From Kappaphycus alvarezii (Eukaryota; Rhodophyta; Florideophyceae; Gigartinales; Solieriaceae): DNA of 64,000 bases. Position numbers and translations under genes: made by a program. The stretch covers positions 496,001 to 560,000 of the forward strand of contig NADL03000017.1 of NCBI GenBank assembly GCA_002205965.3, written 5' to 3'. Under the pieces are notes generated by a model that was not told the DNA's origin, did not search any database, and saw nothing but the letters and a program-made list of their open reading frames with translations. How positions within the stretch are numbered: position 1 is the stretch's first letter; every line of letters starts with the position of its first letter. Positions 13,230-26,820 of this stretch are shown here, piece after piece.

Positions 13230-14318
13230 TTATTGTAATGGTGACTCATATTCAACTTCACGATGATCAAACTCTACAGCACGGAACTGAAGATCAATAC
13301 AAAGGCGACGCTTATTTCGATAGCGCTCTTGCACGCGTTTCCGTTTCTTCGAAATAGTATCTCCGATTGAATAAAGGCGATTTTTAAAGCGCCTTTGATG
13401 GCCCCCATCACCATCCCAACGGATACATTTGCACATGGAAATTTGTCAGAGCCACACAAAGATGAAATACTGCATCATAGTGGTCCTCTTTCCATCTCCA
13501 CTTGCTCCCGATGACGTTCCTTAGAAGACATAATCGGCCCAAAAAATGTTTCGCCAATAACCCCGTCAGACGCCACGTTACGATTCTCAGCTTCAGCTTC
13601 ACGAGATAGAACACGTTCTTCTGTTTCTCCTTTGGCGTAATCACACGAACGATTTCAGCAGCACCTTGGTACCCGTCATACATTAAACCTGCCCAGTGAT
13701 CTGCATGCTTACTAGAAAGTAGACCCATGTCTGTAATATTTTCTCTCCGGACCCTTCTTTCGAAGAAAGTGCTTGTGAAAAGTGAATTGCGTTGCAATAT
13801 TTCCAAGTCGGACACAGATTCAGGGTAATGCTGGGAACAATCGATTGCCAGACCATTTGCGAGGACACTAACCTCCACCTGAAACCCATACAACTTGTGT
13901 TTTCCACTGAAAAATACCTTTCCTTCCTGGACATTTCCGTACGGGCGGTTGGCTTGCTGAAATGTAGCATCCGTTACATATCGCGCGAAGGGAAAATTGC
14001 GAAATTTGTTTTCATCTTGGGCAATTTTCCCGAAGTTAAACAAAGAATAGTTTCGATTCACAAGAGCTTCGTAAAGCGGTTCATGCGGCAAGTCTGTGAA
14101 CTTCGTCATCATGCGCTCAAAAGACGGTCCCTTTAAGCTAAAGACTTTGGCAATAATCTCCCATTGACTGCCATACCTTAGGGCTTTGAAAATCATGAAC
14201 AGTATGCCCCAACCAGAGTGATGCGACTCTCGTCCAGGCCGATGTTGAAGCGCTCAAGAATGATGTCGGAGAAGCTGTTACAGATCGTTTGGAGCTCTGA
14301 GGCATCGAAATTCGTCAT
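13230..14318 (-). pseudogene. PIF/Harbinger-like DDE transposase, nearly complete but frameshifted
   Basis: The core is an uninterrupted 262-codon frame at 13408-14196. It contains an RNase H-fold DDE domain: Thr-Asp-Ala-Thr (D76), a Phe-Ser-Gly-Lys-His-Lys-Leu-Tyr-Gly block, Ser-Val-Ser-Asp-Leu-Glu (D130) and Tyr-Asp-Gly-Tyr-Gln-Gly (D174), followed by a Lys-Trp-Arg-Trp and Leu-Cys-Val-Ala-Leu-Thr-Asn tail. The frame continues upstream, in a frame one base off, to an ATG at 14318. It continues downstream, again shifted, through a basic tail to a stop at 13230. With those two shifts the length is about 360 residues, about right for the family. It would cut and paste its own element. The catalytic triad is present, so decay may be recent or the shifts may be assembly errors. 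I did not find terminal inverted repeats. Confidence 0.8.
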
Positions 14319-16384
14319 GTTGTGGATTGCCTGTGATCCGCCTGATTCATAAAACACGTCGAGCAGTGGATATGGTGAGTCCGATTCGTCATCGGTGTCC
14401 TGTTAGACATTGTCAGTTTACCGGTCCAGCTCTCCGTCTCTCTCGACCGCAACATCAGCAAGGAGCTGCAGTGCATTTGCGGCTTGAGTTAAGGAAGGAA
14501 GGGGGACATTGGGAAAGAGAAGTTGGGGTTGGGATTGGGATTGGGGCATTGGGGAAGTTCGGAGGACTGGGATTGTAGGGTACGGGCCCTCTCAGATGCC
14601 GAAGATCGTGGTGTTTTGTAATGATTGAGGCGGTGCGTGAATGAGCGGGGTTTCACTTTCATTTTTGGCTCATTCCAAATTTACTTTGATGTAAACATCC
14701 CGCCCAATAATTGAGTTTGAATCTAACCATACTGTTTTTTAACTGTCTTTAATTTTTTGGGGGTCATTACTTGATTACTGTGCTCTATAGTAGCATCATC
14801 CTTGTTGCTACCAATGTATTGGCTCTTTCGAGTGTACCCCTGTTTTTGATAGAGGGGTCTATTCGGGATTTGGCGAGCCGATGGGTTTGAAAGCATGACA
14901 GATGGGAAGACAAAGTCTTTGGCTAGAGCTTCCGATGCTCCATCAATTCCCATGTCACAAGCGTGTGCCACTTCTTGTAGAGTTTTGAGAAAAGGTCACT
15001 CAGGAACGAACGGAAATGTACATGGATATTACATATCACTGGTATGTGGTGGCCAAACTTGGGGTTGGCCATTCTGCACCGGGATGTGTTCTAGCGGCGG
15101 CACGGGTTTTGATTGTGGCGTCGAGGCCATGTCTTCAGTGTCGTTGTTTTCTCGTGAAGGATTGACTTGCCTATTATCTAGACAGCAAGCCGACTGTACT
15201 CGTTGATATAGTCCGCAATGACCCTCTGGTGCAAACGCTATTGTGCGATCTTTTAATTTCATATCACGGCTTTGATGAATTTAATTAGATGCGAATTACT
15301 CATAGTGACTTATTTATAAGTTTATTGAGTATATCTTTGTGATCAAAGGGTCCATCGCGGGCGCTTCACCCTCTCAATTGTCGGACAAGGAGGCTGGATC
15401 GGGTGGGTAGACTAACTTGCTGGTGGCTACAATGAACTGCTCTAGGTTTCTGTTTGCTGTTTGCCTTATCGTTTGCAATATAGGTAGAGCAAACGAAAGC
15501 AAATATTAAAAACTGATACTACTTAAAACTGACGATAGCGGCATCGTTAACTGACCTGGAAAATATAGGAAGACTGATGATGGACAGACCTTCGAATTAA
15601 CCCATTACCTTATCACCTTTACTGCAATTTGTCATGCTGTCCCTTCAAGACCTGAGGTCGAGACCTCAGGTTATGGAGTGGTGTGGATGAAGAATAGTAG
15701 TTTGACGAGGAAATTTGCTGCATTTGTCGAGTTTGGGTTAAATTGTGTACCGAGGTCGTATGTGTCACCGGCTGTTGAGGAGGCATAGTCGATTTTGAGA
15801 TTATTGCTCTGCTCACTAGTCGATTTTTGGATGCGTACGAAGTAGCAGCGAGGGCCGGAGAGAATGAAATGTTAAATACGGATCGACAATGTTTGGAAGC
15901 CCAACCACTGTGATGTTCTGATCCGCTGATTTCCTTTGATTTTTCGTATCATTCATTCATAAGCCCCTGCTGGCATCATTCTTCTTTATTCGAAATCAAA
16001 CAGGACGGATTCACAAGCCGAGGAACACATCCACGATATCAAATGTCCGAAACGCAGCCTCCTATCTAGCTCAACATCACTTACCTATCCATACCGCTAC
16101 TAACTATTACTCTAATGCAACAGTTTCTCCAATACGTTTTACTAACACCTCTTTCAGCAGAGACAAAGAAATAAAACCAATAATAATGATAATAATCGAC
16201 TCGATGCCATTTTAAATCTGTTTCAAACAGGTCACGAAGCAATTTAACAAGTATCCTTTTTCAAATTTCCTGAGAGGAGAGGGGGAATAGATTATTCATA
16301 GATATGATTAACTTCACGCAGGTACAGTTCGGAACAATTTAAAGCTAGTTTCAGTAATCCACTACGGTAAATCAAGCTTTAGGG
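14319..16384. other. no recognised gene
   Basis: The frames at 14895-15206 (+, 103 codons, Cys-rich) and 15029-15262 (-) overlap on opposite strands and show no family motif. A short palindrome, CCTGAGGTCGAGACCTCAGG, lies at about 15651-15670. The rest is featureless. Confidence 0.4.
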
Positions 16385-17200
16385 ATGGGAGAAAAGCTAA
16401 ATGCTACCTTGCACCCTTGCAAGTGGCCAATGGCATGCCCAGCAGACTGGACTCCATTGTGCAGGAAGTACGGAGACTGGTTGAGCGCAAAGGACGAGCA
16501 GCATGCACTGGTATCCGTGGATGAACACAATGCATTCAATCGGTTCTCGAGACAGCGCGTAATAAATTTGCTGCCAACCAAAGTACCGTCACTGTGTCGT
16601 TTCTGAACATTATATACGCCCGCGACACGCTGTCGCTGATATTGCCCGTAGCGTCCGCACATGAAATCCTTGGCAAAGTGCAACAGGGGACCCTGCAAGC
16701 ATGCTGTCGTTTTCTCTTCTAGTGCATCCATTAGCAACGCAAATTGCTCAGCAGACACAGCTCGATCTACACAGATGGTATGCGGACGACGGTACTCTCA
16801 TTGACACTCATACAGAGCTCGAAAGGGCAGTCGACATCCTCAGTTCCAGAGGACCTGCCCATGGCTTATATCTGAATCACGCTAAAACCCGTCTGTTCTG
16901 GCCGCACAGACTCAGTAACTGCACATCGCCACTATTTCACCGCTTCCTAGGTGAGAACTTTTCCACAGAATGCACCGGCCTCCTTGGGGCCCCAATTGGG
17001 TCGTCACAGTTTATGTAATATTTTCTCAACGAGAAAATCAGAAGCTGCAAGCGCACATTGTCGCTGATTGACGGTATCGGAGACTGTCGAATTCGATTCC
17101 ACCTTCACCGCGTATGTGCATCCGCTTGCAAGCTTCAACATGTGGTGAAGCTAACTCCGCCGAGTTTGACCACTGTCATTGCACTGAGATTCGACAACGA
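16385..17200 (+). pseudogene. LINE reverse transcriptase domain
   Basis: Two frames (16385-16606 and 16701-17018), joined by a frameshifted stretch, carry a non-LTR reverse transcriptase. There is the Asn-Ala-Phe-Asn-Arg-Phe-Ser-Arg-Gln block, then the catalytic Tyr-Ala-Asp-Asp-Gly-Thr-Leu motif near 16780-16800. A Leu-Phe-Trp-Pro and Leu-Gly-Ala-Pro-Ile-Gly palm/thumb block follows. Beyond 17018 the frame shifts into a thumb segment (Ile-Gly-Asp, Phe-His-Leu-x-Arg, Leu-Thr-Pro-Pro) that matches the start of the intact tail at 56.5 kb. In LINEs this enzyme copies the element RNA at the nicked target. The N-terminus is missing, so the copy is 5'-truncated. Confidence 0.75.
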
Positions 17201-17204
17201 ATGA

Positions 17205-17855
17205 GCCTAATTATACGCAAGCTCTAACAAAGTGCCGATGAGTGATGCAGTTCTGTTGTAATGTGATCCTTTCCTGCATTGTTATGTTTTAAATGAGTCT
17301 TTCCAAGCCAGGAGAAGTTACACCAATCAATCCTTCGTGTCCTTTTCTAAAAGTAAATTATATGAAAGGATGTTTTCGGGTGACTGACTTCGTGGAAATC
17401 CTTGCTTACGCGTTTTTTTTGATTGAGCTACGTTTTCTTTATCTCTATGAGCATATGCGCCCTCAGTACCGTATCCGCCCCTATGACACCATGTACGCCA
17501 TTATCTCCCCGTCAGCCTCCACTGTACCTGTTTGCATGCTTGTAACTGTGCGTTTTGTGAGGCCTCAAGCTGTGGTTACCAGTCAAATTCAATTATTTGG
17601 AACTGAGAGATACGAACGGTACGGATCAAAAAACGGCTCACGTTGGACACATGAAGAATAGGTGTTTGGTGTCAATCAACGGGTTACTAGGAGACTACAA
17701 CGAGCCAGAATTGATTAAGTATAAGAAAGTGGTTTCAGAGTTTGCGTCTTGTAAAAGTTGGTCAACAAGTGCAACCTAAGTAGTGCCAAAAACCCCTCAA
17801 GCCTCGCTTACCTTCTGGTCCTCTTCTTCCTTTTGTAGTAAGTTCAACAGCAGGT
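17205..17855 (+). other. ~650-bp insertion splitting the LINE; holds a 122-codon frame
   Basis: LINE-related coding stops near 17200 and resumes near 17860 with a Leu-Arg-Tyr-Gly-Gly-His-Gly block. The material between is unrelated. It includes a frame at 17293-17661 with a hydrophobic segment (residues about 31-53) that I do not recognise. I could not identify target duplications, so the nature of the insert is open. Confidence 0.45.
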
Positions 17856-19024
17856 ATCCTTAACTCTCCGCTACGGCGGTCATGGCTTTACACCAATAGC
17901 GACGCTCAATTTCGTAGTATATTCTGCGAGAATACTTGACGCCGAGCTGCTCTGGAGCTCTGAAGACAGCGGTGAGACTGAACACCGATACGCTGAAGCG
18001 GATACACACCTCCGGGAGTTTGTCCGACGACTCCCCGCGTCCGTCACTAATTATGGCAGTCTTCCGGAAACACTAACAGCGGCAAGCCTTGCAGCCAAGC
18101 CCGATAGTAAACGCAACATTCTGCATCGAGCCCGGTGCGAGTCTGCAGCAAAGTTCTTCTGGAAGGATGACGAATTGACGGGTTGCCAAACCCCATATCG
18201 CATTCAGAAGCAGATATTCGGAGAAGAGTTCGACGTAATGCATACTTGGGAACGCAGGCAGGGGCTTTCATCACCGTACAATCCGCTGTAGTCAACCGAA
18301 CGTCCAACGATATGTGTACATTGATGCTACGCCGTCACCTAGGAGTTCGCGTGTTTGACAGAACCGCACCGCTACAGTGCGCTGAGTTCCATGGGCCCAT
18401 GGATCTCTTAGGGGACCATGCACCAGGCCCTTGTAACAAAGGTCTCGGATGGACCAACCGGCGCACAGCAGTTGTGAGAGCACTTAGGGTAGAGCTGTTT
18501 AAACCAGCAGTAGTAGGCGTCCAATACGAGGTCAAACACCTACTCCCCGCACTGAATGCACGACCCGCGGATATTCTGGCGCACCCGCGATCCGACGCAT
18601 TGAACACCCGCCCCCTCTTCCAGTGGCCTACGCCATCAACGTATCCTCCCCATTCCAGGAGTGCTATATGTCAATGGGAGCACAAAAATCGCGAGCCATT
18701 GACAACGCAGCAGACAAGCAAAAAGAAGAGGGACATAGCCAAAAAGTGGCTGCCATTCCTGCCGACGTCCTGCCTGGAATATCAAGGTTAGGATGAGATT
18801 TTGTGCCGCTGGCTTTTGACTCGTTAGGACCACCCTCTGAGACATCATCAAAGGTCATAGAGAAATACGCGACAGCTGTCGCATCGCGCAGCGGATGTTC
18901 TACGTGGGGAATGAAGACCCGCTTATACCAGAAACTAAGCTACACTATTTGGTCCAAAAGTTCGGCGTCAGTAATACGTCGTGCCCCGCAACAAGCAAAA
19001 GTTAGTCACCCTATTCAAAATTAA
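17856..19024 (+). pseudogene. LINE C-terminal region: CCHC knuckle and PD-(D/E)xK nuclease
   Basis: This continues the LINE copy at 16.4 kb. In order: a Gly-Gly-His-Gly-Phe-Thr block; linker helices in one frame to about 18290; then a frame (18183-18791) with Leu-Gly-Asp-His-Ala-Pro-Gly-Pro-Cys, the His/Cys part of the zinc knuckle; an Arg-Pro-Ala-Asp-Ile nuclease block; and, in a further frame, an Ala-Tyr-Ala-Ile-Asn-Val strand and an Asp-Phe-Val-Pro-Leu-Ala tail ending at 19024. This order matches the restriction-enzyme-like endonuclease tail of R2/NeSL-type LINEs, which nicks the target DNA. At least three frameshifts mark it as inactive, or as affected by assembly indels. Confidence 0.65.
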
Positions 19025-22000
19025 TTTTGTAGCGACTTCACAGTGTTGCGCATACATCTTACAGTGATGAAAAATCCAGTAATGTCCTGGAAGAGATAAT
19101 CTTTTAATGCTTAAAACGGCTTCGAAACGCTGAGAACAGTGTCAAATTACCACAAAATCGTTAATCATCGAAGCGCAGGCGTTTGAGATATAAAGGACCA
19201 AATTTACGCTAAGTATTTTAGGTGATGTTTTCGTCGTCACGTTATCGAGTTTGATAAGATTCATTTAATGAAAAAATTGCGTGAAGATCAGCAGCTACTC
19301 ATTTTTCCCCTAAAGCTGTTTATGATGCGAATGTAATGCTCTAAAAGCCTCTCAGACAGAGCGGTGGCATCGAGGAATGTGAAATATTTTTCAGTGGATA
19401 TCACAAACGTTACGAATTAAAAATTGAACTTGCGGCCATACCTATCCGTATATGTATTTTAAAAAGCGAGCACTACCCCATTTTAGTATCTTATTTCGAG
19501 ATTTCTCAAGGGTCTCGTGCATCCTAAACGGGAATTATGGAAAAGGATGAGGATTATTAGAACTAGTGAGATATAGGTCTCTATTTCGACGACCAGCCCC
19601 GCGTTTTTGGAGGTATCATGGACAATGACTACCGATTTTGGCTTAATTTTTGCACAAATTGTATCACTTGACTCAGAAAAGCAAAATATTTGTCTATATA
19701 AAGGTCTCAACATACTTTCAAACGAAAATCTAGTAGCCACTGTGTCATCGTAGATATTTTTGTAGGCCGTTTACGTGTACATTGCACGAAATATATTCGA
19801 AAAAGCAGATTTTCATGATCAATTTGTGATAATTTCTTCAAGCTTGGTCTGGGACTCGCAGAGTTATATATTTCTGCAGACTGGTAAATGTTCTCAGCAG
19901 CATTCAGAACGCCACTAATGAAAAATCGGACCTGTACTTGAACAATCCCGTACATATCACCGATTCCGTCTGCGACGGCATTTCGAAAGGCACCAGGGTT
20001 ATATTTGAGTCAAAAAGAGAATTACTACTCGAACAAGGAGAGTCTTGTTACAATTTTTTCAAAATTCTAGTACAAAGTATACTATATCGTCTTTTTCAAT
20101 ACTTAAAAACCCAGCGCTACAATCACAGACGGGTAGGTACGAAGAAGCGAAGTAACGCGGTATTGCACCTGGAGTGACAAAAAGCAATATAACTGCATTT
20201 GAAGCATGATCACTGGCCCTTTTTCGTTGAGCATGAAACTGTCGCCGTGTCTAGTTCTGGGTAGAGATCATTTTTGCAGTAGTAGCGTTGAAAACTGCCA
20301 CTCAACGTACTTTTCAAGATTTGTTTGTCATTATTTGCTCCATCAGCTGTCCCATCTTGCTCATTACATCCCCACCATCTTATCTAGCAGTAAGTCACAG
20401 CTTTTCACACTGACCTGCAACAAACACACCCCCTTAGCAAAAATCAGCTGCTCATATATGCCTATGATAGTCTGCATCAAGTCTCGCAGCCCATTAATTC
20501 TCCAAATTACTCAACATTCAAGTATGGATGATACTGCAGCACCAGACAATCTCCTCAAGTAATTCCTTCTATCCATTCAGTATCCGCGCGACATCGGGTC
20601 AATAACCAATTCCGCAGAGCTCTTTTAGTAAGAAGGGCAGCAACCAATCAAATCGTCCACTGTACTCGATTTTTTCTTGCACTGCTGCGTGGTCATCTTT
20701 GTAAGGCTTGCATTCGATGCTTCTGGGCGGAAGTATATTGTCGCCTACAGATACACATCCATGGAGAGATCTGTTGATCTACAGCTAAATTAATATTTTT
20801 TAGTATTAAAAAGGAAGAAAAGGTGAGACAGGGACGTACAAAGGATGTAGGTAATAGAAGGCACTGATTTAAGATTTCAAGTGCCTAAATGGAGTATATG
20901 TGCGGTTAAAGACAGTAAATTTGCGATTTACTTAGCTTAATAGGAATTTAAGCTTTTGTAAACCTTCAAATGCTTAAATAGAACGTGAATGAGTGGCTAT
21001 TGCGTTTCTGAACGTCCTGTAGCCGGGTCACAGTTTCTCCAATAAGCTTCATAATGAAAAACAAAGAAATATGTTGCTTTTTTCAGAGTGGTTGAGAATA
21101 TGCTTAGAACTTGTAGGTATTCAATAACTCTTTGCTATATCAAGAGAACTTAATCTTAGAGACCTTTCCTTTCTTCAGAAATTTCAAAAATCTGCGATTG
21201 ATTCAAAAAGCATTCTATAAGTATTCAATGACTTTCCACATGTTGGCTATTTACAGCTTCTTTGCATTCTCATTAAGTTTTAGCTACCCTATTATGTCTA
21301 TTGTTACTGAAAATAGCATTCGAAACATATAACTTTTTAGTTCACAAAACAAGCAGATCTCGCTTTAGTCTCAGTGAGAAAAAAATTTCTTTATATTCTC
21401 TTACAGCTGTATTTTTCAGCACTTGAATACATTTTGAACTAGAATAATAATTTTTTCCGGTCAGTCAATCAGCTCCATCATCTAAAAAAATATTCGAACA
21501 TTTAAAGTTAGTTTAGGGCTGCAAATTATTGTCAAACACGGTGCTCTTCTGCGCTTCTCTCAGCTTCTACGGCCGTAATTCTGCCCTTTTTGTGATATTA
21601 ACTAGAAGTCAAATATAATGTTCTTACTATAATCACCTTGATCAGATTTGATGAATCTTGTGTGATAACAACTGGAAGTAAAATATAATGTTCTTACTGT
21701 AATAATTTTTGTCACCACATGATTAAAACTAATGTTTAATGTATACGTAAACTTCTTACCGTGAAAGGTCGTCGCTTTCCTGTAAGTATTAAATTGGAGT
21801 TATAAGTCGGCAGTCATAATGCAACTGACCGCCTACCATCAGACTAGCACTCCCTGCGCTGAATACATAGGCTATATGTTCTTTCGGTCTTCAATTGAGT
21901 AAAAAGGGTAAAGTTTTACTTTCGCAAAAGCACGAGGCTACCCTGCAATCTACGGTGATTCCCTGAAGTACTTGTACCGTTGCCTTCAACTTAAGGTAAT

Positions 22001-25000
22001 CATCACCATCTAGATTGTCAGAGTGAGCATCCCGATAGATATTCTAAATCAAGCAATTTCAAAGACATTTTTATAGTTTCTATCCACGATACCACCGTTC
22101 TTATATAAGGGTGAATCTCTTTATCATACAAATATTTAACGTAAGTGAAACCATTTAAAAAAATTTTGGGCTTTTAAATATTTAAAAAATACTCTAGAAA
22201 CATAGAACTACAGTAGACGGTTTCTAACAAGCTTAAAACTTTACATCACTTTGGCTAAAGTAAAGCATCCAAATACAGGTACTGAAAGGATAAAAAATGA
22301 CAAGTTGGCACTGAAATCGAAGGATGTAGATTAGTAAAAAGTGGTTTTGCTCTGATCAGCGTTAAAATTATCAAAAAATTTAGTTTTGTCCGAGATTCAC
22401 CACTGTCAAGGTATACGTTAGCGCAAAAAAGCAGATGAGCAATTTTTTCTTCGCCTCCGTCATAGTGCATACAATAATGTAATTCATTCTACGTTCCATC
22501 TCGCAGTAAACGAGCCAAACATTCCTCCTTAAGAATTACCCCTAAAATTTGTTCTAGTATGAGAAAAATGGTCGGATAAACACTATTTTCTATCCGCGAT
22601 CGCATTGTTTTCATATGAGGCACTCATATGAATACAAACTTTTTCACCGTACAAAAATGTACAGTAAATTTAAAAAATAAAAGGCCGTAAATATCTACTA
22701 AAACTTTAGTCTAAAACATATAATTACAGTGAATAAGTGCTCAGTGGCTTCAAACTACACCTCTCCTGCATAAGAATTCACCTACAGGTACTAAAAGAAT
22801 AAAATGTGACAAATTGGCGCTAAAATCGAAGGTTACAAGTGGAATAAAGTATTCGGTACACTACATAGCGCTAAAATTACCGAAATTTTTGTTTTGATCG
22901 AGCTTTACTACTGTTGAGAGTATTGACTGCCCAAAACGACAGAAAAAAGAATACCTTTTACTTAACAAATCAGCCCCAAACTTTGTCCTCACATGAGGAT
23001 AATGTTCCATAGACACTAAAGTGACGCAGTCAAACTGTTAGCCTCCCACTTTGTAAGCTCACACCAGCTAACCTCAATCTTCGATAGAATATGTGGCCTC
23101 ACTTCAGGAAATGACATTAATTTCCAACTATTAAATTACCCAAAATTCCCCCCTCCGCCCCTGAACCTGCAATGTTCTGTATAGGTCTCTATAAAAATAT
23201 AATGAACCCCGCCAGGTCTCTAGTTAATGTGATCGCTTCATAAACCTCTATTTTTCGAAAAAAGTCCGCAACGCTGAATTTGCTGCGAAAGAGAAGTTTC
23301 ATCTGCTTCTTGCCGAACATTAGTCCACAAGCAACCATATATCTCTTTTTGAACTAGCAGATGGGGCAGAAAAATATGTGACACGTAGCGATTCACGTAG
23401 CACCGAGAAAGCCCACAACTGGTAGTTTGCTTGAAAGGAATTAAGAGCTTGTGTGTAAGCCTTGAAAAGTCGTTTACAACCGAGTGAGAAATGAAAGGGT
23501 TAAAAATTACAACGCGAAATGGCCATTTTCATTAGGATCTTTGATCAGCAGAATTAGTATTGCAACATCAATGGAGCTCAGCATAGCACGAAAGCCCGGT
23601 AGTTACTAGGGTAGCCGAATTTACAACTGCTTGATGGTAAACAATGCCATATTAAATTCTGAGCAGGGTCGATTTTTAACTCTAAAAAGCTGTAGGTATT
23701 GAGAACTCTGAGAGAGATTGGAAAACAGAGGAAAATATGTGTGGAGGATTTGGAAAAATTATTCCTTTGCATGAGAATGAGGTTTAATAACTTACATAAA
23801 GACTTATTCAGTAGTTAAGTTCTTGTTTATATTTGTGGACGTCCTCTGATGCGACCACTGATACTGATAGGGATGCAGGGTATAAAAGGTGTAAATGTAG
23901 AATAACGTTCTTTTCGTACTTTAATGCAGACTATATGCAAAGATTTTAGCTTACTTCTCTTGAAATTCAGCTGAGACTCCGGCAATTCGGACTCATTAGA
24001 CAGGCAGGGATATGAGTTCGGACTTTCATGTAAATAATAAAGCATGTATTAAGACGGATCATTTATTTGTGACTGGGAAGTTTTGAATTCGTGCATACAA
24101 AAACGCTCCAGAAAAGTTAACCTAATCTTGAGCAAATTTAACTTCTCATGGGAATTTTTTTGTTGTCAAATTGTTGAGTTTCCTAGTTTTCTTTCTGACA
24201 TCGCGTTACACTTCCAAGATATATCCTTATTATGTGAGGAAATTTTATTTAATGGAACTTATGCACAGGCCAATGCATACGGAGCTAGCCCTTTTTTCGG
24301 CTCGTGAGGATTCAAGAACATAAAAGAGATATTGTCGTCTTTGACATACTTTTCTGCTATTCGGATGGAATTCGAGACATTTCCATTGAGAATTGTCTGA
24401 GATTCAAGTTCATATCTTTTACAGTGAACCGGTGGAAATTAAATCGCTAGGAGCCCTTTTTGGAGTTCAGTAAAACTGATCTGGTGCCGGATAGGTCCGT
24501 ATACCCGTATCTTAGCTTCTGAATCTTTTCAGAAGATTTTCTGAAATAAAAATTATGAGAGGTTCAGAAAAAACAGGGCAAATTTTTTCAGCTAATCGCA
24601 GCTGTGGTCCACTATATTCAGTAGTGCAGAAATTTACCTTAAGATGCTGGATGATTTGCATAGTTTTCTGGAAATTCGGGAGCATTATCGCGCTTTAACT
24701 TTGTATACAAGTGTCTGTCACGTAATTAAAGCAAAGTAAGCTATAGATCCTTAAGTACATTTCATGAAGGTTAGTGTTGCTTGTGCTACAAAAAAAGGCA
24801 GAAGCGGCTCGAGAGGCTAACCGAATACTTTAAGTACAGTTGAAATTTTTTCTGGTGTACCCTTCCCGCGAGGCCAAAATTTGGGAGTGAGTTTTATTAT
24901 GCTCACCAAAACACTGTGCTCCCGCCAACTAGTGGGACTACAACCTTGAATCTGTGCGTGCCCATTCGACCCCCACTTTTCACTCGTATGCCTCGGTACC

Positions 25001-25127
25001 CTTCCATGCTCATTCTGCACTTTTTGGCAAAATTTTTCAATGATAAACCTCAGGGTTTGCCTTCAATGAAAGCTCTTTGACCGAATTTCATTTTTTTCTC
25101 ATCATCCTTCCCATCTTTTGCTGCACA
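19025..25127. other. AT-rich stretch with no recognised gene
   Basis: The longest frame is 118 codons (20206-20562, +) and shows only a doubtful reverse-transcriptase-like patch. Two ~45-bp direct repeats (AAATATAATGTTCTTACT core) lie at about 21595-21640 and 21665-21710. I saw no RNA gene or terminal repeats. Confidence 0.5.
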
Positions 25128-26815
25128 ATGCCGAATTACATGCGTCTCCAGAAGCAAAAAAAGAACAAATCGGCGGCCAGCAGAGACGAACGAGTCCTAA
25201 GTCGCTTAAATGCTGCAAAATTGTTGGATCATCGCGCTACCGGAGATTCAAGCATGTCAAATTGCGGTATGGCTAGAGCAGCTAGTGTTCCCTCGCTTGT
25301 TGAGGATGCAATGGAAAAAGAGCTCAAGTCCAGTGGGTCTAGTGCATTGCTTCTCCCTACACGCAAGCTTGGTCTGCGTACTGTTCTGACTACGGAAGAG
25401 GAACAGTTCATTGTCAATCGCTTTATGACTGCGTCTGTTAGAGGTGCTTCAATTGGCTACAAGGGCCTGCGTTACATGATGACACGTGTTGCGGATGATC
25501 CGCGGGCTTGCTACGAGAAAGAACTACCAAGCTACGGGCCTGTGTGCGAGCCTTCCGCGCTCGCCATCGAAATCTTACTTTTATGTCCCACGAATCGAAT
25601 GAAACGAGAAAGATGATTGCAGAGAATCGGTACCATGTACAATCGGTTTTCGATAGAAATTGTAAGATTAGCGAGGAGAATACTGGCATGTGAGAAGATC
25701 CAAACCGCATTTGGAACCTCGACGAGATTTCAGTGCACGTAACGTAAGGTAAGAAAGATAAGGTGTTCTCGTCAGCATCAAGTCATCACGGAAGAATTCC
25801 GTGCAGAACAGCGTACGCCGCAAGCAAACATATCACTACCGTAGTTTGTATCTGCGTCAATGGTCAAAAAGCACCACACCTCTTTATTGTAGAAGGCAAG
25901 AGCATCAGCGCACAGTATTTCCGATCAGTTCATGGCTTACCTCAAGAGCTAGGCGCCAGTGGCATATGTGAGCTCTTTTGTGCAGAGGACTGGTTTCCAT
26001 CCGCCACATCAGTTTTCGATACTGGCTAGAACAGCTCTATGGATATGGGGCTGATGGAGTGTTGCGTGAAACACATCGCGAGGCACATCCAATCCGTGTT
26101 TGGCAATAATTCTGTTCTGCATACTTTAGATGGGCTTGCGTCTCGAAACGGAGTTAGGTGGCTGCAGTAGTACAGACGACAGAACATTACTGGCGTTCTG
26201 TCTTCGGCTGACACCAGCCATTTCTCGCAGCCATGTGATCAAGCTGTTAATTTAGAAGTTCGAACAGTCTTGCTTAGAGCTCAGCGATGCCTTCTATAGG
26301 GAAGGAATATACAACCACACACAGGTTGGTTTCAATCTAGCTTGCGGTATTTATGGATTTCGACAAGCCACCGAACAGGACATCATGGCGAGCTTTGCAC
26401 AGACTGAACTCTTTCCCTTTCAATCAGAGTTCGGAAATAGATATACAAGGTCAGTCACAGCTGTTGAACGCATAGGAGAGCGCCAGAGTGGTGAAGCAAC
26501 ATACCAGGAGCTGCAACACATATTGGAGAATACGATTGGGCCATCCACGGTATTTCAGCGGATTGCAGCACTGCTCCGTAAGCCATATGCTACGGAAGCT
26601 ACACCGGCCACCGGCCCCTTCGGAGTGCTTGCCGGTGCAAGAAACTATTCAGCATAACCGTGGCGAAATTGCTGCGAAGGAAAGGGAGAAGGACCGGATA
26701 CAAAAGGAGAAGCAGGAAAAGTTAGAAGCCAAGGTGGAGGAGAATTGCCGTGACCAAATTAAAGAGTTGCTCGTTCCGCTAGTTCCTCGTTCTTACCGTC
26801 GTAAAAAGCGAAAAG

Positions 26816-26820
26816 GTAAG
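26816..26820. repeat. target-site duplication GTAAG (left)
   Basis: The five bases directly before the left LTR are GTAAG, identical to the five bases directly after the right LTR (30678-30682). A 5-bp duplication is typical of LTR-retrotransposon integrase. Confidence 0.9.

Noticed and set aside
20206..20562. 118-codon frame with a patch resembling a reverse transcriptase YADD region
   Set aside because: The patch reads Tyr-Ala-Tyr-Asp in one frame and needs a shift to become YADD; no flanking palm or thumb blocks could be found.
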